From: Candidatus Daviesbacteria bacterium RIFCSPLOWO2_02_FULL_41_8
Lineage (GTDB): Bacteria > Patescibacteriota > Microgenomatia > Daviesbacterales > UBA10151
DNA: 20,871 bases
Assembly (NCBI GenBank): GCA_001777455.1
Contig: MFDZ01000028.1
Location: 36,863-57,733, forward strand
Reading direction: 5' to 3'
This document shows positions 5,325-13,785 of this stretch, in pieces. The stretch's first letter is position 1. Every line of letters starts with the position of its first letter. The position numbers and the translations under genes are program-made. The notes under the pieces were generated by a model. The model did not search any database. It was given only the letters and a program-made list of their open reading frames with translations, and was not told where the DNA came from.

Positions 5325-5343
5325 TCATAAAAGTAGCATCTTA

Positions 5344-5973
5344 ATGAAAAAAACTAGTATTGAGTTTATACAAAAAACAGTTACGGAATTAGAGAATGGA
5401 GCAACAGATAGGAGAAGTATTTTCTACCTGTATACAATATTAAGGGAGGAATTTAAGGAGAATTGTGATAGTGCCTGCGAGTTCATTATTGATATAGGTG
5501 ACTTCATGGCTCATTCCCAGAAGCGTAAGCGAGGAGATGCGTTTGATAAAGTTAACAGGTTCGCAACAGCTCTACTTAGTTTTACTAAAACTTCTGATCC
5601 TAATATTCCACTTATATTAAAACCTCTGGACGATTTATTATTTACTCAGACACAACTTATGGGTGAAACAATTAAAGCGTTGGAGTGTATTGGGAATATT
5701 AATTTTAATAAGGGGAAATTACTAACAAGATCTGAAGCTCTTATGGTTAGTGTAATGGAGAATTTAGCGGGAACAGAATTTTTAATTGAGGATAAAGACA
5801 ATTATGTGTGTAAGTTTTCTGATGTTGAATTCGATCAAGAAGGTAATAAATGTCTTTATGTTAGTATAGAAAGTTCTTTAGCTGGGATTCAACCGCGCAC
5901 ACTTACTCCTCGGTTAATTTTAAGTGACGGGGGGAGCATTCGTTGCTTAGCGTTAAAAACATTTTCATCTTGA
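5344..5973 (+). CDS. Unknown protein (209 aa)
   Basis: Not recognised. The product starts MKKTSIEFIQKTVTELENGA and has a mainly helical-looking N-terminal two-thirds, with a Lys/Arg patch SQKRKRGD near 59-66. The C-terminal beta-rich stretch contains VCKFSDVEFDQEGNKCLYV. There is no signal peptide or membrane segment, so it is probably cytoplasmic. The frame is open back to 5227, but the extra codons are repeat copy D. ATG 5344 is therefore chosen, and the repeat-borne TTGCAC-17-TAAAAT promoter lies just before it. It ends the accessory block, converging with a minus-strand nucleotidyltransferase gene 10 bp away. The sequence offers no functional hint. Confidence 0.6.
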   Translation: MKKTSIEFIQKTVTELENGATDRRSIFYLYTILREEFKENCDSACEFIIDIGDFMAHSQKRKRGDAFDKVNRFATALLSFTKTSDPNIPLILKPLDDLLFTQTQLMGETIKALECIGNINFNKGKLLTRSEALMVSVMENLAGTEFLIEDKDNYVCKFSDVEFDQEGNKCLYVSIESSLAGIQPRTLTPRLILSDGGSIRCLALKTFSS

Positions 5974-5983
5974 TGAATAATAT

Positions 5984-6415
5984 TTAAATAGGTTTTGAGG
6001 AAGAAGGAGGCAATGTGCTGAGTAGAGATTGTAAAATACCGTTCTTGTCATAGAGAATTTTTGCTCCGTCTGAAATTACCCGTTTGGTTCCCGGATCAGT
6101 CGGATCTGTCTTGGCCCATTCGGGAGTAGCGATGCCGAATTCTATTTCCAGGCCACTTTCATAAAATACTCTTTTTGACTGAACCAGACCCCAGTCTTCA
6201 TTTTTAATTTCCTTAATTTGCCCGAAGTTTTGTAGCCACTGGACGTCTTCTAAAAGTGATTTTGGATCATTAGTAATAATTACCAGATCAATATCGGAAT
6301 CCGGTTTGGCCGTGCCCTTGGCGTATGAACCGACCAAAGCAACTGCCTTAATATTATCCTGACTTGTTGCCCATTGCTTAAATTCCTCTAAAAATAGATT
6401 GACTACTTCTTTCAT
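5984..6415 (-). CDS. Small MNT-type nucleotidyltransferase-domain protein
   Basis: A 143-residue protein whose core is VALVGSYAKGTAKPDSDIDL (26-45). This is the GSxxxGT...SDxDL signature of the polymerase-beta nucleotidyltransferase superfamily, with metal-binding Asp41 and Asp43. A later LEIEFGIA stretch supplies a possible third acid. Such proteins include antitoxin-type adenylyltransferases paired with HEPN proteins and drug-adenylylating enzymes. No HEPN partner is adjacent, so neither role is supported. The start lies eight bases after the vanW stop with no Shine-Dalgarno site, so it is probably the second gene of that operon. It is distinct from the LnuA-like protein at 3180 in both motif and length. 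Confidence 0.8.
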   Translation of the reverse strand: MKEVVNLFLEEFKQWATSQDNIKAVALVGSYAKGTAKPDSDIDLVIITNDPKSLLEDVQWLQNFGQIKEIKNEDWGLVQSKRVFYESGLEIEFGIATPEWAKTDPTDPGTKRVISDGAKILYDKNGILQSLLSTLPPSSSKPI

Positions 6416-6423
6416 ATGGGGGG

Positions 6424-8178
6424 TTATTGGGTTCCGACCAGGTATACTGCCTGCCAGGGTTTGTAGTTGGATTTCCAGACTTCATTAAGTAATGTTTCCC
6501 CGTTTCTGGTAACAGTTCTTTTGAAGATAACAGTGGCGCCCCAGGCTGACCAGTCCACCTGTTTGACTGTACCTTTGGGTAAAGTCGGGTCGTCTTGTCG
6601 GAGTTCCGGCGGCGGCGGAGTTTGATTGCTGACTATTGGTTTAGTTAAACTAACAACTCTTCCGTCCGGCGTGCCGTATAAATCAAAATACAGCGTAGTG
6701 CCGGAAGTATAGGCCTGAATTAAAATATGGGCCGGCGTGTCGTTTTTAAACTGGAAATCCACACTGGGGTAAAAAACTGTCGCATCCAGCCCCGGCGGAA
6801 AACCCTGTTCGTAGTAACTAACCCGGTAGGCATGGGCGGTCCTTTTGACTATCGGCAGTCCGGCATTTAAGACGGCCCGGAAGAGAGTGGTGGAATCCTG
6901 GCAAACTCCGCCGCCGTCATCCAACACCGTCCGGCCGCCCTTAATCACATAAGCTTGTTTAAATCCGGTGGCGGCGGAAATATCACCGATGGTCCGATTA
7001 AAAGAAAAAACTTCCCCGGGAGGAACCAGCGTTCCGGTGATTTTCCCGGCAGTTAAGCCGACATTGTAAATCCTATTGGGGATCGATCCGGCAAAGTTGG
7101 AGATCCCCCGGCCCAGCAGTTCCTTAATACCTAAGCTGTTTACATCGGAGGTGGCGATTTTCGGTTTGACAATATCAACCGGCAGGGGAATATTTTTTAC
7201 CGTGCCGCCGGAGATGGCTTCTGTCAGCAGTTCATAGGCTTGATTTAGGTTTAATCTGCGGCCTTCCTGGGAGGGCTTGAAAGCGGTGACCCGTTTTGTT
7301 TCCGGATTAAATTCAAATAAACCTTCCTGGACATTTTGGTCAATTTCCGCGGCCATCGTTTTCAAATAAATATAAGCCTGGTCTTTATCCAACAATAAGT
7401 TGTCGCCTTTGGTCAGGCCCAAAAGGGTTAACAGTTGCTTGGCGTCTAACACCCAGGTTTTGTCTCCGTAAGTTAGTTTGACCGGTTCCTGTATGAGTGT
7501 TTCCAACGCTTCCTTGGCCCGGATCACTTGGTTAGTGGTAACGGTGGGCGGAACAGTTTTTACAGGCAGCTCCGAATTATACTCTCCGGTTAATAAAAAA
7601 TCCGAGACCGTTCTTAAAACAGTATTTCTATCCAGTGCCCGGCCATTAACCCCTTCTTTAATTTGGATATTGGCAGAAGGAGAGCCTTGCGGAGTGGGCG
7701 TTTCGTCAAAAATCAGTTGTGCATTTTGCGGCGGCTGGTCAATTTGAGCGGCAATATTGTCCAGTTGTTTGTCCAGGGATAGATAAATTTTGGGTTGGAT
7801 TTTGTGAGGAACAAATAAGGTTTGCAGCTGTTTGCCGGCGCGCTCCCAAGGTGTCCCCCGACGACTGTCGTCAAAACTAGAAATAAGACTAGAATAGTCC
7901 AAGGCGGCTGAGGCGGTGGCCGGGTCAATGGTTAACCCGTTAAATTCCAGTTTTTGTTGCAGTCTTTGCTCAAAGTTGGCCTGCACTTTCCTGATGGCTT
8001 GCCCTTCAGTTAAAAAAGAAATATTAGCGTTTCCCGTAAAAGTAAGGGGATAGAATTTATCGGCCATAATCAGCTGATAGGTAATCGTGGTTAAAATTAG
8101 CAGAACAGCAGAGAGAATAATCGGCAGTAAGCTTTTTTTAAAAAATTTTAAACGGGATTTTTTCTTTTTTTTAGCCAC
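6424..8178 (-). CDS. VanW-family membrane-anchored envelope protein
   Basis: A 584-residue protein. A Lys/Arg-rich N-terminus (AKKKKKSRLKFFKK) precedes one membrane helix (about 16-38), leaving the rest outside. Two regions resemble peptidoglycan-binding-4-type repeats (about 170-210 and 295-345). A VanW domain follows (about 355-510) with FNRTIGDIS, DGGGVCQDSTTLFRAVLNAG and HAYRVSYYEQGFPPGLDATVF, and then a small G5-like beta tail. VanW proteins are associated with cell walls and some glycopeptide-resistance clusters, but their activity is not established. GTG 8178 is chosen over GTG 8193 because a TACAAT box (8190-8185) overlaps the longer version and ends six bases before 8178. It heads an operon with the small nucleotidyltransferase. 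Confidence 0.9.
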   Translation of the reverse strand: MAKKKKKSRLKFFKKSLLPIILSAVLLILTTITYQLIMADKFYPLTFTGNANISFLTEGQAIRKVQANFEQRLQQKLEFNGLTIDPATASAALDYSSLISSFDDSRRGTPWERAGKQLQTLFVPHKIQPKIYLSLDKQLDNIAAQIDQPPQNAQLIFDETPTPQGSPSANIQIKEGVNGRALDRNTVLRTVSDFLLTGEYNSELPVKTVPPTVTTNQVIRAKEALETLIQEPVKLTYGDKTWVLDAKQLLTLLGLTKGDNLLLDKDQAYIYLKTMAAEIDQNVQEGLFEFNPETKRVTAFKPSQEGRRLNLNQAYELLTEAISGGTVKNIPLPVDIVKPKIATSDVNSLGIKELLGRGISNFAGSIPNRIYNVGLTAGKITGTLVPPGEVFSFNRTIGDISAATGFKQAYVIKGGRTVLDDGGGVCQDSTTLFRAVLNAGLPIVKRTAHAYRVSYYEQGFPPGLDATVFYPSVDFQFKNDTPAHILIQAYTSGTTLYFDLYGTPDGRVVSLTKPIVSNQTPPPPELRQDDPTLPKGTVKQVDWSAWGATVIFKRTVTRNGETLLNEVWKSNYKPWQAVYLVGTQ

Positions 8179-8184
8179 GCCGAT

Positions 8185-8213
8185 ATTGTACACGAGTTTT
8201 ACACTCCTGTCAT
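8185..8213 (-). promoter_or_regulatory. Promoter of the vanW operon
   Basis: ATGACA (8213-8208), a 17-bp spacer and TACAAT (8190-8185) on the minus strand. The -10 ends six bases before GTG 8178. The -35-like ATGACA comes largely from the end of the half-repeat at 8209-8243. Confidence 0.6.
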
Positions 8214-8243
8214 TCTGATCCGGCTTTGCCGGAGAAGAATCTG
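8209..8243. repeat. Half-copy of a GTCAT-ended hairpin repeat
   Basis: GTCATTCTGA (8209-8218) followed by a CCGGC-TTT-GCCGG hairpin (8220-8232) and GAAGAATCTG. The first ten bases resemble the ends of the full elements at 543-658 and 15747-15837, but no opposite end is present. It occupies the divergent gap between vanW and the solute-binding protein gene. Confidence 0.6.
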
Positions 8244-8256
8244 ATTAGGGTATAAT
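8226..8256 (+). promoter_or_regulatory. Promoter of the solute-binding protein/sensor operon
   Basis: Consensus TATAAT (8251-8256) ends seven bases before ATG 8264. The best -35 is TTGCCG (8226-8231) inside the half-repeat, with a rather long 19-bp spacer, so only the -10 is convincing. Confidence 0.5.
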
Positions 8257-8263
8257 TATGGAG

Positions 8264-9550
8264 ATGAAGAAGATTATCATTATTGTCTTATCTTTAAGCA
8301 TAGTTTTGGGATTTCTGTTTTGGAAATTTGCGCCCAATATTTCTCTTTTTAATAAGCCGGAACCACAAGGCCCCATTACGCTAACTTATTGGGGACTCTG
8401 GGAAGACGATAATTTAATCAGACCGGTGTTGAACGAATACCAAAGACAACATCCAGACATTATTATAAATTACGAAAAGAAATCTTCCTTAAACTATCGT
8501 ACCAGAGTGCAAGCCCAAATTCGGGAAGGAGTCGGTCCGGATGTTTTCCGGATTCACAATTCCTGGGTTCCGATGCTTCAAACTGATTTAGCGCCTGCTC
8601 CGGCAGAATTATTTACACCGGTTAACTATAGAAATATATTCTATCCGGTAGCTTCGGATAGTTTCATTAAAAATAACCAAATTTACGGGGCGTCCATGGG
8701 AGTAGACGGGTTGGCCTTATTTTATAACGAGGATATGTTAAACGCCGTTGGAGGTAGAGTTCCTAAGAATTGGCAGGAGTTTACAGATTCTGCCGTTAAA
8801 ATGACAGTCCGTGACGAAAGTGGAATAAAAACTGCCGGAGCGGCTTTGGGAACTGCCGGAAATGTTGATCACTGGCCGGATATTTTAGGGTTGCTGCTTT
8901 TTCAGCAACCGGGCGTGGATTTAAATAATTTGGCAACACCGCAGGTGGCAGAGATTCTGCGGTTTTACACCGGTTTTGTGATAGATCCGAGAAAAAAGAC
9001 CTGGGATACTAACTTGCCTAAATCCACTGAAATGTTTGCGCAGGGCCGGCTTGGTTTTTATTTTGCTCCTGCCTGGCGGGCATATGAGTTATCTGTAGCA
9101 AATCCTGCTTTAAAATTTAAAACCGTACCGGTACCGCAGTTATCCGGTAGCACGGTTGGTTGGGCTTCCTTTTGGGGGGAAGCTGTTTCGGCTAAATCCA
9201 AAAAAATCCTTGAAGCCTGGAAATTTGTTAAATTCTTAACCTCTGCTGAAGCGGAGAAGTTGACATACCAGCAAGCCGTACAGATCAGGTTATTTGGTGA
9301 GCCTTATTCGTTAGTTTCTTTAAATGCGGAACTTTTAGGAGATCCGGTTATGGGAGCATTCGTGGCCCAGGGGCCGGTTTATAAATCCTGGTATCTTTCT
9401 TCAAACACTTCGGATCTCGGAGTCAACGACGAGATGATTAAAAATTTTGAAGACGGGATTAATGCGGTATTGGCCGGAACTGATCCGGCAGTTGCTTTGC
9501 AAACCATCAACAGCGGAGTAAAGCAAGTTTTGGATAAATATACCAAGTAA
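8264..9550 (+). CDS. Membrane-anchored extracellular solute-binding protein, family 1 (sugar type)
   Basis: A 428-residue protein. After a short basic start and one membrane helix (about 4-22) it has the typical start of sugar-binding proteins, ITLTYWGLWEDDNLIRPVL. It then shows VGPDVFRIHNSWVPML, a GLALFYNEDML strand-turn and SWYLSSNT near the C-terminus. There is no lipobox cysteine, so it stays attached by its helix. Relatives deliver oligosaccharides to ABC transporters, but no permease or ATPase gene is nearby. The next gene starts one base after its stop and encodes a sensor-like membrane protein, suggesting that this protein detects a ligand rather than feeds a transporter. ATG 8264 is preferred to ATG 8258 because the TATAAT box ends seven bases before it. 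Confidence 0.9.
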   Translation: MKKIIIIVLSLSIVLGFLFWKFAPNISLFNKPEPQGPITLTYWGLWEDDNLIRPVLNEYQRQHPDIIINYEKKSSLNYRTRVQAQIREGVGPDVFRIHNSWVPMLQTDLAPAPAELFTPVNYRNIFYPVASDSFIKNNQIYGASMGVDGLALFYNEDMLNAVGGRVPKNWQEFTDSAVKMTVRDESGIKTAGAALGTAGNVDHWPDILGLLLFQQPGVDLNNLATPQVAEILRFYTGFVIDPRKKTWDTNLPKSTEMFAQGRLGFYFAPAWRAYELSVANPALKFKTVPVPQLSGSTVGWASFWGEAVSAKSKKILEAWKFVKFLTSAEAEKLTYQQAVQIRLFGEPYSLVSLNAELLGDPVMGAFVAQGPVYKSWYLSSNTSDLGVNDEMIKNFEDGINAVLAGTDPAVALQTINSGVKQVLDKYTK

Positions 9551-9551
9551 T

Positions 9552-11180
9552 ATGTTTTCTTTTGAAATACTGATCTTTTTGTTTTCGTCACTTACGATCT
9601 GTTCCCTGATTTATTTAAGGATTCCACAAAGCTTATTACAAGCATTAGCCGCCATCTTATTGGCAGCAGTCATCATTGTGAGCCGTATAGTATTTTTAAA
9701 GTCAAAACAACTGCATGGACAACTGTACAGGTATTTACTGCTTTTCATAAGTGCTCTTTTTGTTCAACTTTTAGTAATAACTACCGGAGGATTTTTGAGC
9801 CCGTTTGTGATCTTGCTTTACCTGTTTACGCTGGGGATTAGTTTTTTGTTTAATCTGCAGTCCTCGATTAGTTTTCTTGTTTTTTCGGCGCTTACTCTGA
9901 CAGCCAATATCTTTTTAAATTCCCAAATGCAGGCAATTTTCCGGGACGATCCCTGGTCAACTATTCTTTATTTTATCTCCTTTGCAATAGTGATTCCCTT
10001 AGCTCAATTTCTAACGCGCAGTTATCACATCAAAGATGCTCTTTCTAAAGTGCTTAAAGAATACATCCAAATAAGCGAAGAGAGAGAAGGCTCAATTCTC
10101 AAAAGCTTGAGCGAGTTTGTTGTTGTGACAGATAAGTCTTTAAATATCATTTCTACTAATGAGGCTGTTGAAAAGGCGCTGTCTTTATCGGCTTCCGAAA
10201 TAATCCATCGTCCGTTTTTAGAGATACTTTCTCTTAAAGATTCAGCAGGAAACCCGACGACTGCGGACTCACTCTCCGTCGGTGATATTTTGAATGATAG
10301 ATCTGCTCGAATTATCAAAGGTTTTTATTTCCAGACCAAGACTGATCCCAGGCCACGTCAGATAATTATTCACGCCAAACCCGTTACTGATCTTGACGGC
10401 CAGGTTAGTCAGATAGTTTTTATTATCAGTGAAACATCTTTTTTTGATGATACTAAACGTCATGATAATCTTGATCCTGCCCGTAAAAGGTACCAGATGA
10501 TTTTTAAGACTTTAGGACAAAGCTTGCTGGATGCGAAGCTTCGGCGGCCGGCAGCGGAGGCCGGATTGTTGGCTAAAATCGGAGAAGATCTATTGCTTGC
10601 TCAGGAAATAGAAGATCATCCCATCCGGGAAAATATTGATTTCCCGGATGTAGTCATGATTGGCCAGCAAGCCGTGGCAAACAAACAACAGTTTGCTCAG
10701 GCAATGGGAGTTACGCTTAAGTTTTTTTTACCGCCGGAAGAGGTCAGCGAAGCGGCTTGGCTTAATCTAAAGAGTTCGGGTTTGCCGGAGAAAACTTTAC
10801 CTATGTCAGATTTTGCTGTTCCCGTTGACGGGAAGTGGTTGGGGATGGCGCTTCCGAGGTTGCTTGATTTGGCAATTCTTCTTTCCGGTGGAGGGAGTAA
10901 TCCGGTTGTTGAGTTAACAGCCAGACAAGAAAATAAAACCACTGTAAGTGTTATTATTACTACATCCTCGCCTCCCCTAAGCAGGGAGCGACAAAAATGG
11001 CTTTTTGAGACAAACTACGGCAACTTAGGAAAAACAGCATTTCTTTATTTGGGCAGTGGACTGGAAGGATTTATTGCCAAAAGCATTTTAACTCAACTGA
11101 ATATTCCTTTAAAAATACAATCAGAGGGACTTTCTCCGCACCTTAGTTTTGTAATGACATTTTCCAAGCTGCGAGCTTGA
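9552..11180 (+). CDS. Membrane sensor with PAS domain and degenerate histidine-kinase core
   Basis: A 542-residue protein with about six membrane helices in residues 3-155. A linker helix (160-185) leads to a PAS-like domain (about 185-295, SLSEFVVVTDKSLNIISTNE). The rest is laid out like a histidine kinase. A DHp-like helical region (305-355) lacks the HELRTPL-type phosphoacceptor motif. The C-terminal ATPase-like region has LLDLAILLSGGG where the N-box Asn is expected and TSSPPLS where DxGxGI is expected. Only the last box, LGSGLEGFIAKSILTQL (500-516), is well kept. It is therefore probably catalytically dead, acting by conformation or partner binding. It is translationally coupled to the solute-binding protein gene, and no response regulator is adjacent. 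Confidence 0.8.
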   Translation: MFSFEILIFLFSSLTICSLIYLRIPQSLLQALAAILLAAVIIVSRIVFLKSKQLHGQLYRYLLLFISALFVQLLVITTGGFLSPFVILLYLFTLGISFLFNLQSSISFLVFSALTLTANIFLNSQMQAIFRDDPWSTILYFISFAIVIPLAQFLTRSYHIKDALSKVLKEYIQISEEREGSILKSLSEFVVVTDKSLNIISTNEAVEKALSLSASEIIHRPFLEILSLKDSAGNPTTADSLSVGDILNDRSARIIKGFYFQTKTDPRPRQIIIHAKPVTDLDGQVSQIVFIISETSFFDDTKRHDNLDPARKRYQMIFKTLGQSLLDAKLRRPAAEAGLLAKIGEDLLLAQEIEDHPIRENIDFPDVVMIGQQAVANKQQFAQAMGVTLKFFLPPEEVSEAAWLNLKSSGLPEKTLPMSDFAVPVDGKWLGMALPRLLDLAILLSGGGSNPVVELTARQENKTTVSVIITTSSPPLSRERQKWLFETNYGNLGKTAFLYLGSGLEGFIAKSILTQLNIPLKIQSEGLSPHLSFVMTFSKLRA

Positions 11181-11207
11181 CATTTAAGTTTTGTTTATAC
11201 ATATAAT
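11177..11207 (+). promoter_or_regulatory. Likely promoter of the glycoside hydrolase gene
   Basis: Consensus TTGACA (11177-11182) overlaps the upstream stop codon. TATAAT (11202-11207) follows after a long 19-bp spacer, about 30 nt before ATG 11238. A weaker TATTAA (11225-11230) ends seven bases before the ATG and could give a leaderless transcript instead. Confidence 0.45.
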
Positions 11208-11237
11208 ATAACGTAATGTAGTTGTATTAAATTATTT

Positions 11238-13781
11238 ATGCCCAACCAAAAAGGATTTGCCCATCTGTTCATCCTGTTTGCTGCTTTAGGAATTATTGTC
11301 TTCCTGTTAGTTTCCTCCATGGCCCCTTTTAAAGATAAGCTGTTTTCCTTCCTGTACCCTAAACCCTCATCTTTTGCTGAGTCAATAAATACTGAGCCAT
11401 ATGGGGTCAATGACTGGAACTGGATTGATGATTCTATGCTCGGGATGCAGGAGATGGGAGCAAAATGGATGAGGGTAATGGTTAACTGGTCCAGCATTGA
11501 AGCCACCCAGGGAACATATAACTGGAGCCAAGGAGCCAACAATAATCTGGACTTCTATTTTAACCAGGCTCAAAAGTACGGCATGAAAATAAGCGCTTCT
11601 GTTTACAATGCTCCAGCCTGGGCCAAGCAGCCAGGTCTGAGCGAACCTCAACCTGATCTTTATGCTAATCTGCTCAAAGCCTTTATTCAAAAGTATCCGG
11701 GGAAAATTGCTGCCATTGAGATTTTAAATGAAGAAAATACCGGAGGCTGTTGGCCGGTAGCCAAATGCCGGGATTCTATTTATTATATTCCGGTCTTAAA
11801 ATCCGCTTACCAAGCTGTTAAGTCGGCTGACCCGAATATAATAGTTACTACCTCCGGGTTGTGGGCAAACCCGACAGGTTACCTGGAAGATCTTTATTTA
11901 ATGGGAGCCAAAGGCTCTTTTGACGCGGTTAACTTCCACTATTATCCGGGTAAAAATGCACCCTCTGGGAGTTATACCTGGCTCATCAGCCACTTCCGGA
12001 AGGTGATGGAAAAATACGGTGATGGGGATAAGCCTATTTGGCTGACTGAATTTGGCTGGAATATTACCGATGAACAACAAAATGCCAATAATATCGTCTC
12101 TCCCCAAGAGCAGTCAGATTACATGAGCTATGTCCTGGATAAATCAATGAAATCCGGCTTTGTCAACAAGGTTTTCTGGTATGACCATCACGGTGATGAT
12201 GGGATGACTTTAATCCATACCACCAACAACTACTCTTGGAATACGCTGCAGCCAACTTTGGTAAGCTCCCTAGGAGCCGGAGATACCTCTTTGGTCGTAT
12301 CAAATACCACCGTAAAAAACGGGGCACCCCAAACAGCTGACTGGACTAGAAATTGGCCCAAAGACGGAGTATTGCAAGTTGATAACGAAAAGATAGGCTA
12401 TACTTCGCTCACATCGGCAAATGGCAATACCACTGTTTCAGGGTTGACCAGGGGTGCAGGCAGTACCACAGTTGTCAGTCATGCCCAAGACACAAGAGTT
12501 TTAAATCTGGATTTAACAGCTAACTTTAAAAGACAGGCCTTTTATACTTACAAAAACTTTATCCAGGCAAATCCAACCTGGTCATCCTCTCAGGTTGCTA
12601 CTTTGCCTGATGTTCCTCCTCCGGCTTCAGCAGCCATCCCGCTTTCTAATGCCGGCTTTGAATCAGGCATCACTGATTGGCTGGGCAGTTTGACAATTGA
12701 TTCTACCCAGGGTCATTCCGGCACGTCTTCAGCCAAAGTAGTGAATACTACCGGCGCTGTGGTCAGAGGCTGGCATCAGGCCGTTCCTGTTGAACCGGGC
12801 AAGTCATATTTTATCAAAGGCTGGGTTAAAATTGATCCTGCAGGCAGCGGCAATATGAATGCCATGATTACGGTTGACGCACAAGATGCTTCAGGGAAGT
12901 ATTTAACCGGAGGCCCGTCCAATTATTATATTTATGATACGGAAGGTACATGGAGAGAGGTCCATTATCCTTTTAAAACACCGGATAATGCCGGCAGGTT
13001 AGTTGTTTATCTCTCTACGGACACAGGTACTGGCACTGCCTGGTTTGATGATATATCTATTGAACCATATGATCTTTCCATTCCCACACCAACACCCACA
13101 CCAACACCCACACCAACACCAACCCCGACACCTAGTCCTACATCTACTCCACTCCCTACTCCAACTCCAACACCAACGCCAACACCAACCCCGACACCTA
13201 GTCCTACATCTACTCCACTCCCTACTCCAACTCCAATAGGCGATACGCAACATCCAACAGTTCCCACAAATGTTTTAGTCGTTGCTATTTCTTCCTCCCA
13301 GATTAACCTATCCTGGAATCCTTCTACAGACAATGTGGGAGTAGCAGGCTATGATATTTACAGGAACAGCGTCAAGGTAGCTACGATTACTACCACCTCC
13401 TATGGTGATGCTAATTTGCTACCCTCCGCCACTTACTCATACTTTGTAAAGGCCTTTGATAAAGCTGGTAATATTTCCGCCTCCTCCAATACTGCATCAG
13501 CTACCACTAAATCTCCACCCCAGGCAACCGGAGCCATTTCCGGGACAGTTTTTTCCTCTGTCAGTGGAGTACTTAAAAGGGCCACGATTTCAACTCTGGT
13601 TAATGGCTCTAGGCGATCTGTTACCGCTAACTCATTAGGTGTCTACATCTTGTCCAACCTGCCGCCGGCCACTTATTCTGTTAATTATCATTACTCAGGT
13701 TATCAGGATCAGAAAATTAATGTGACAGTAAATTCCGCCCAGACCACTACTAAAAATGTGACTCTGATTAAAAGGAGGTAA
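11238..13781 (+). CDS. Exported multidomain glycoside hydrolase (clan GH-A type)
   Basis: An 847-residue exported protein. The N-terminus, [20 protein letters not shown], is a membrane/signal segment. Residues 50-330 form a TIM-barrel hydrolase with [15 protein letters not shown], the acid/base motif EILNEEN (Glu165) and the nucleophile motif WLTEFGWN (Glu271), as in clan GH-A families such as GH5 and GH39. A beta domain of about 80 residues (344-424) comes before what looks like the last barrel helix ([13 protein letters not shown]). Then follow a CBM4/9-like domain (467-606), a Thr-Pro linker (617-667), a fibronectin type III domain (669-756) and a carboxypeptidase-regulatory-like domain (765-847). 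It probably cleaves extracellular polysaccharide at the cell surface. Exact family and substrate are not readable. Confidence 0.9.
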   Translation: MPNQKGFAHLFILFAALGIIVFLLVSSMAPFKDKLFSFLYPKPSSFAESINTEPYGVNDWNWIDDSMLGMQEMGAKWMRVMVNWSSIEATQGTYNWSQGANNNLDFYFNQAQKYGMKISASVYNAPAWAKQPGLSEPQPDLYANLLKAFIQKYPGKIAAIEILNEENTGGCWPVAKCRDSIYYIPVLKSAYQAVKSADPNIIVTTSGLWANPTGYLEDLYLMGAKGSFDAVNFHYYPGKNAPSGSYTWLISHFRKVMEKYGDGDKPIWLTEFGWNITDEQQNANNIVSPQEQSDYMSYVLDKSMKSGFVNKVFWYDHHGDDGMTLIHTTNNYSWNTLQPTLVSSLGAGDTSLVVSNTTVKNGAPQTADWTRNWPKDGVLQVDNEKIGYTSLTSANGNTTVSGLTRGAGSTTVVSHAQDTRVLNLDLTANFKRQAFYTYKNFIQANPTWSSSQVATLPDVPPPASAAIPLSNAGFESGITDWLGSLTIDSTQGHSGTSSAKVVNTTGAVVRGWHQAVPVEPGKSYFIKGWVKIDPAGSGNMNAMITVDAQDASGKYLTGGPSNYYIYDTEGTWREVHYPFKTPDNAGRLVVYLSTDTGTGTAWFDDISIEPYDLSIPTPTPTPTPTPTPTPTPSPTSTPLPTPTPTPTPTPTPTPSPTSTPLPTPTPIGDTQHPTVPTNVLVVAISSSQINLSWNPSTDNVGVAGYDIYRNSVKVATITTTSYGDANLLPSATYSYFVKAFDKAGNISASSNTASATTKSPPQATGAISGTVFSSVSGVLKRATISTLVNGSRRSVTANSLGVYILSNLPPATYSVNYHYSGYQDQKINVTVNSAQTTTKNVTLIKRR
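13111..13242 (+). repeat. 66-bp tandem duplication encoding a Thr-Pro linker
   Basis: Two nearly identical 66-bp units (13111-13176 and 13177-13242) encode a 22-residue block of TPTP followed by SPTSTPLP. A shorter run of the 12-bp unit ACACCAACACCC precedes them. It separates the carbohydrate-binding and fibronectin domains as a stiff extracellular linker. The near-identity at DNA level points to recent slippage or duplication. Confidence 0.85.
13774..13779 (+). promoter_or_regulatory. Strong Shine-Dalgarno site of the cupredoxin gene
   Basis: GGAGGT ends six bases before ATG 13786 and overlaps the stop codon of the hydrolase gene. This full-strength site shows that the organism uses Shine-Dalgarno initiation for downstream operon genes. 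Confidence 0.8.
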
Positions 13782-13785
13782 TTAA

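Noticed and set aside
2096..5343. Integron-like gene-cassette array with attC sites
   Set aside because: All genes point the same way and repeats separate them, which prompted the idea. But the repeats do not show the paired RYYYAAC/GTTRRRY core boxes of attC, copies lose different parts, most genes have their own promoters, and no integrase is present.
5227..5343. N-terminal extension of the 5344 protein (MGYLLHLGG...)
   Set aside because: These codons are palindrome and repeat copy D DNA and include the putative promoter, so they are upstream sequence.
5984..6415. MNT/HEPN toxin-antitoxin pair
   Set aside because: The MNT-type domain is clear, but no HEPN-type gene lies next to it. The neighbour is vanW.
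13081..13242. Short regular repeats as a possible CRISPR array
   Set aside because: There are no unique spacers, the units are codon-phased and encode TP repeats within a large exported protein.
12999..13333. Open frames rich in HQHQ, WCWCG or VGVGVG opposite or over the Thr-Pro linker
   Set aside because: Low-complexity DNA of the linker stays open in many frames. These are artefacts of the repeat.
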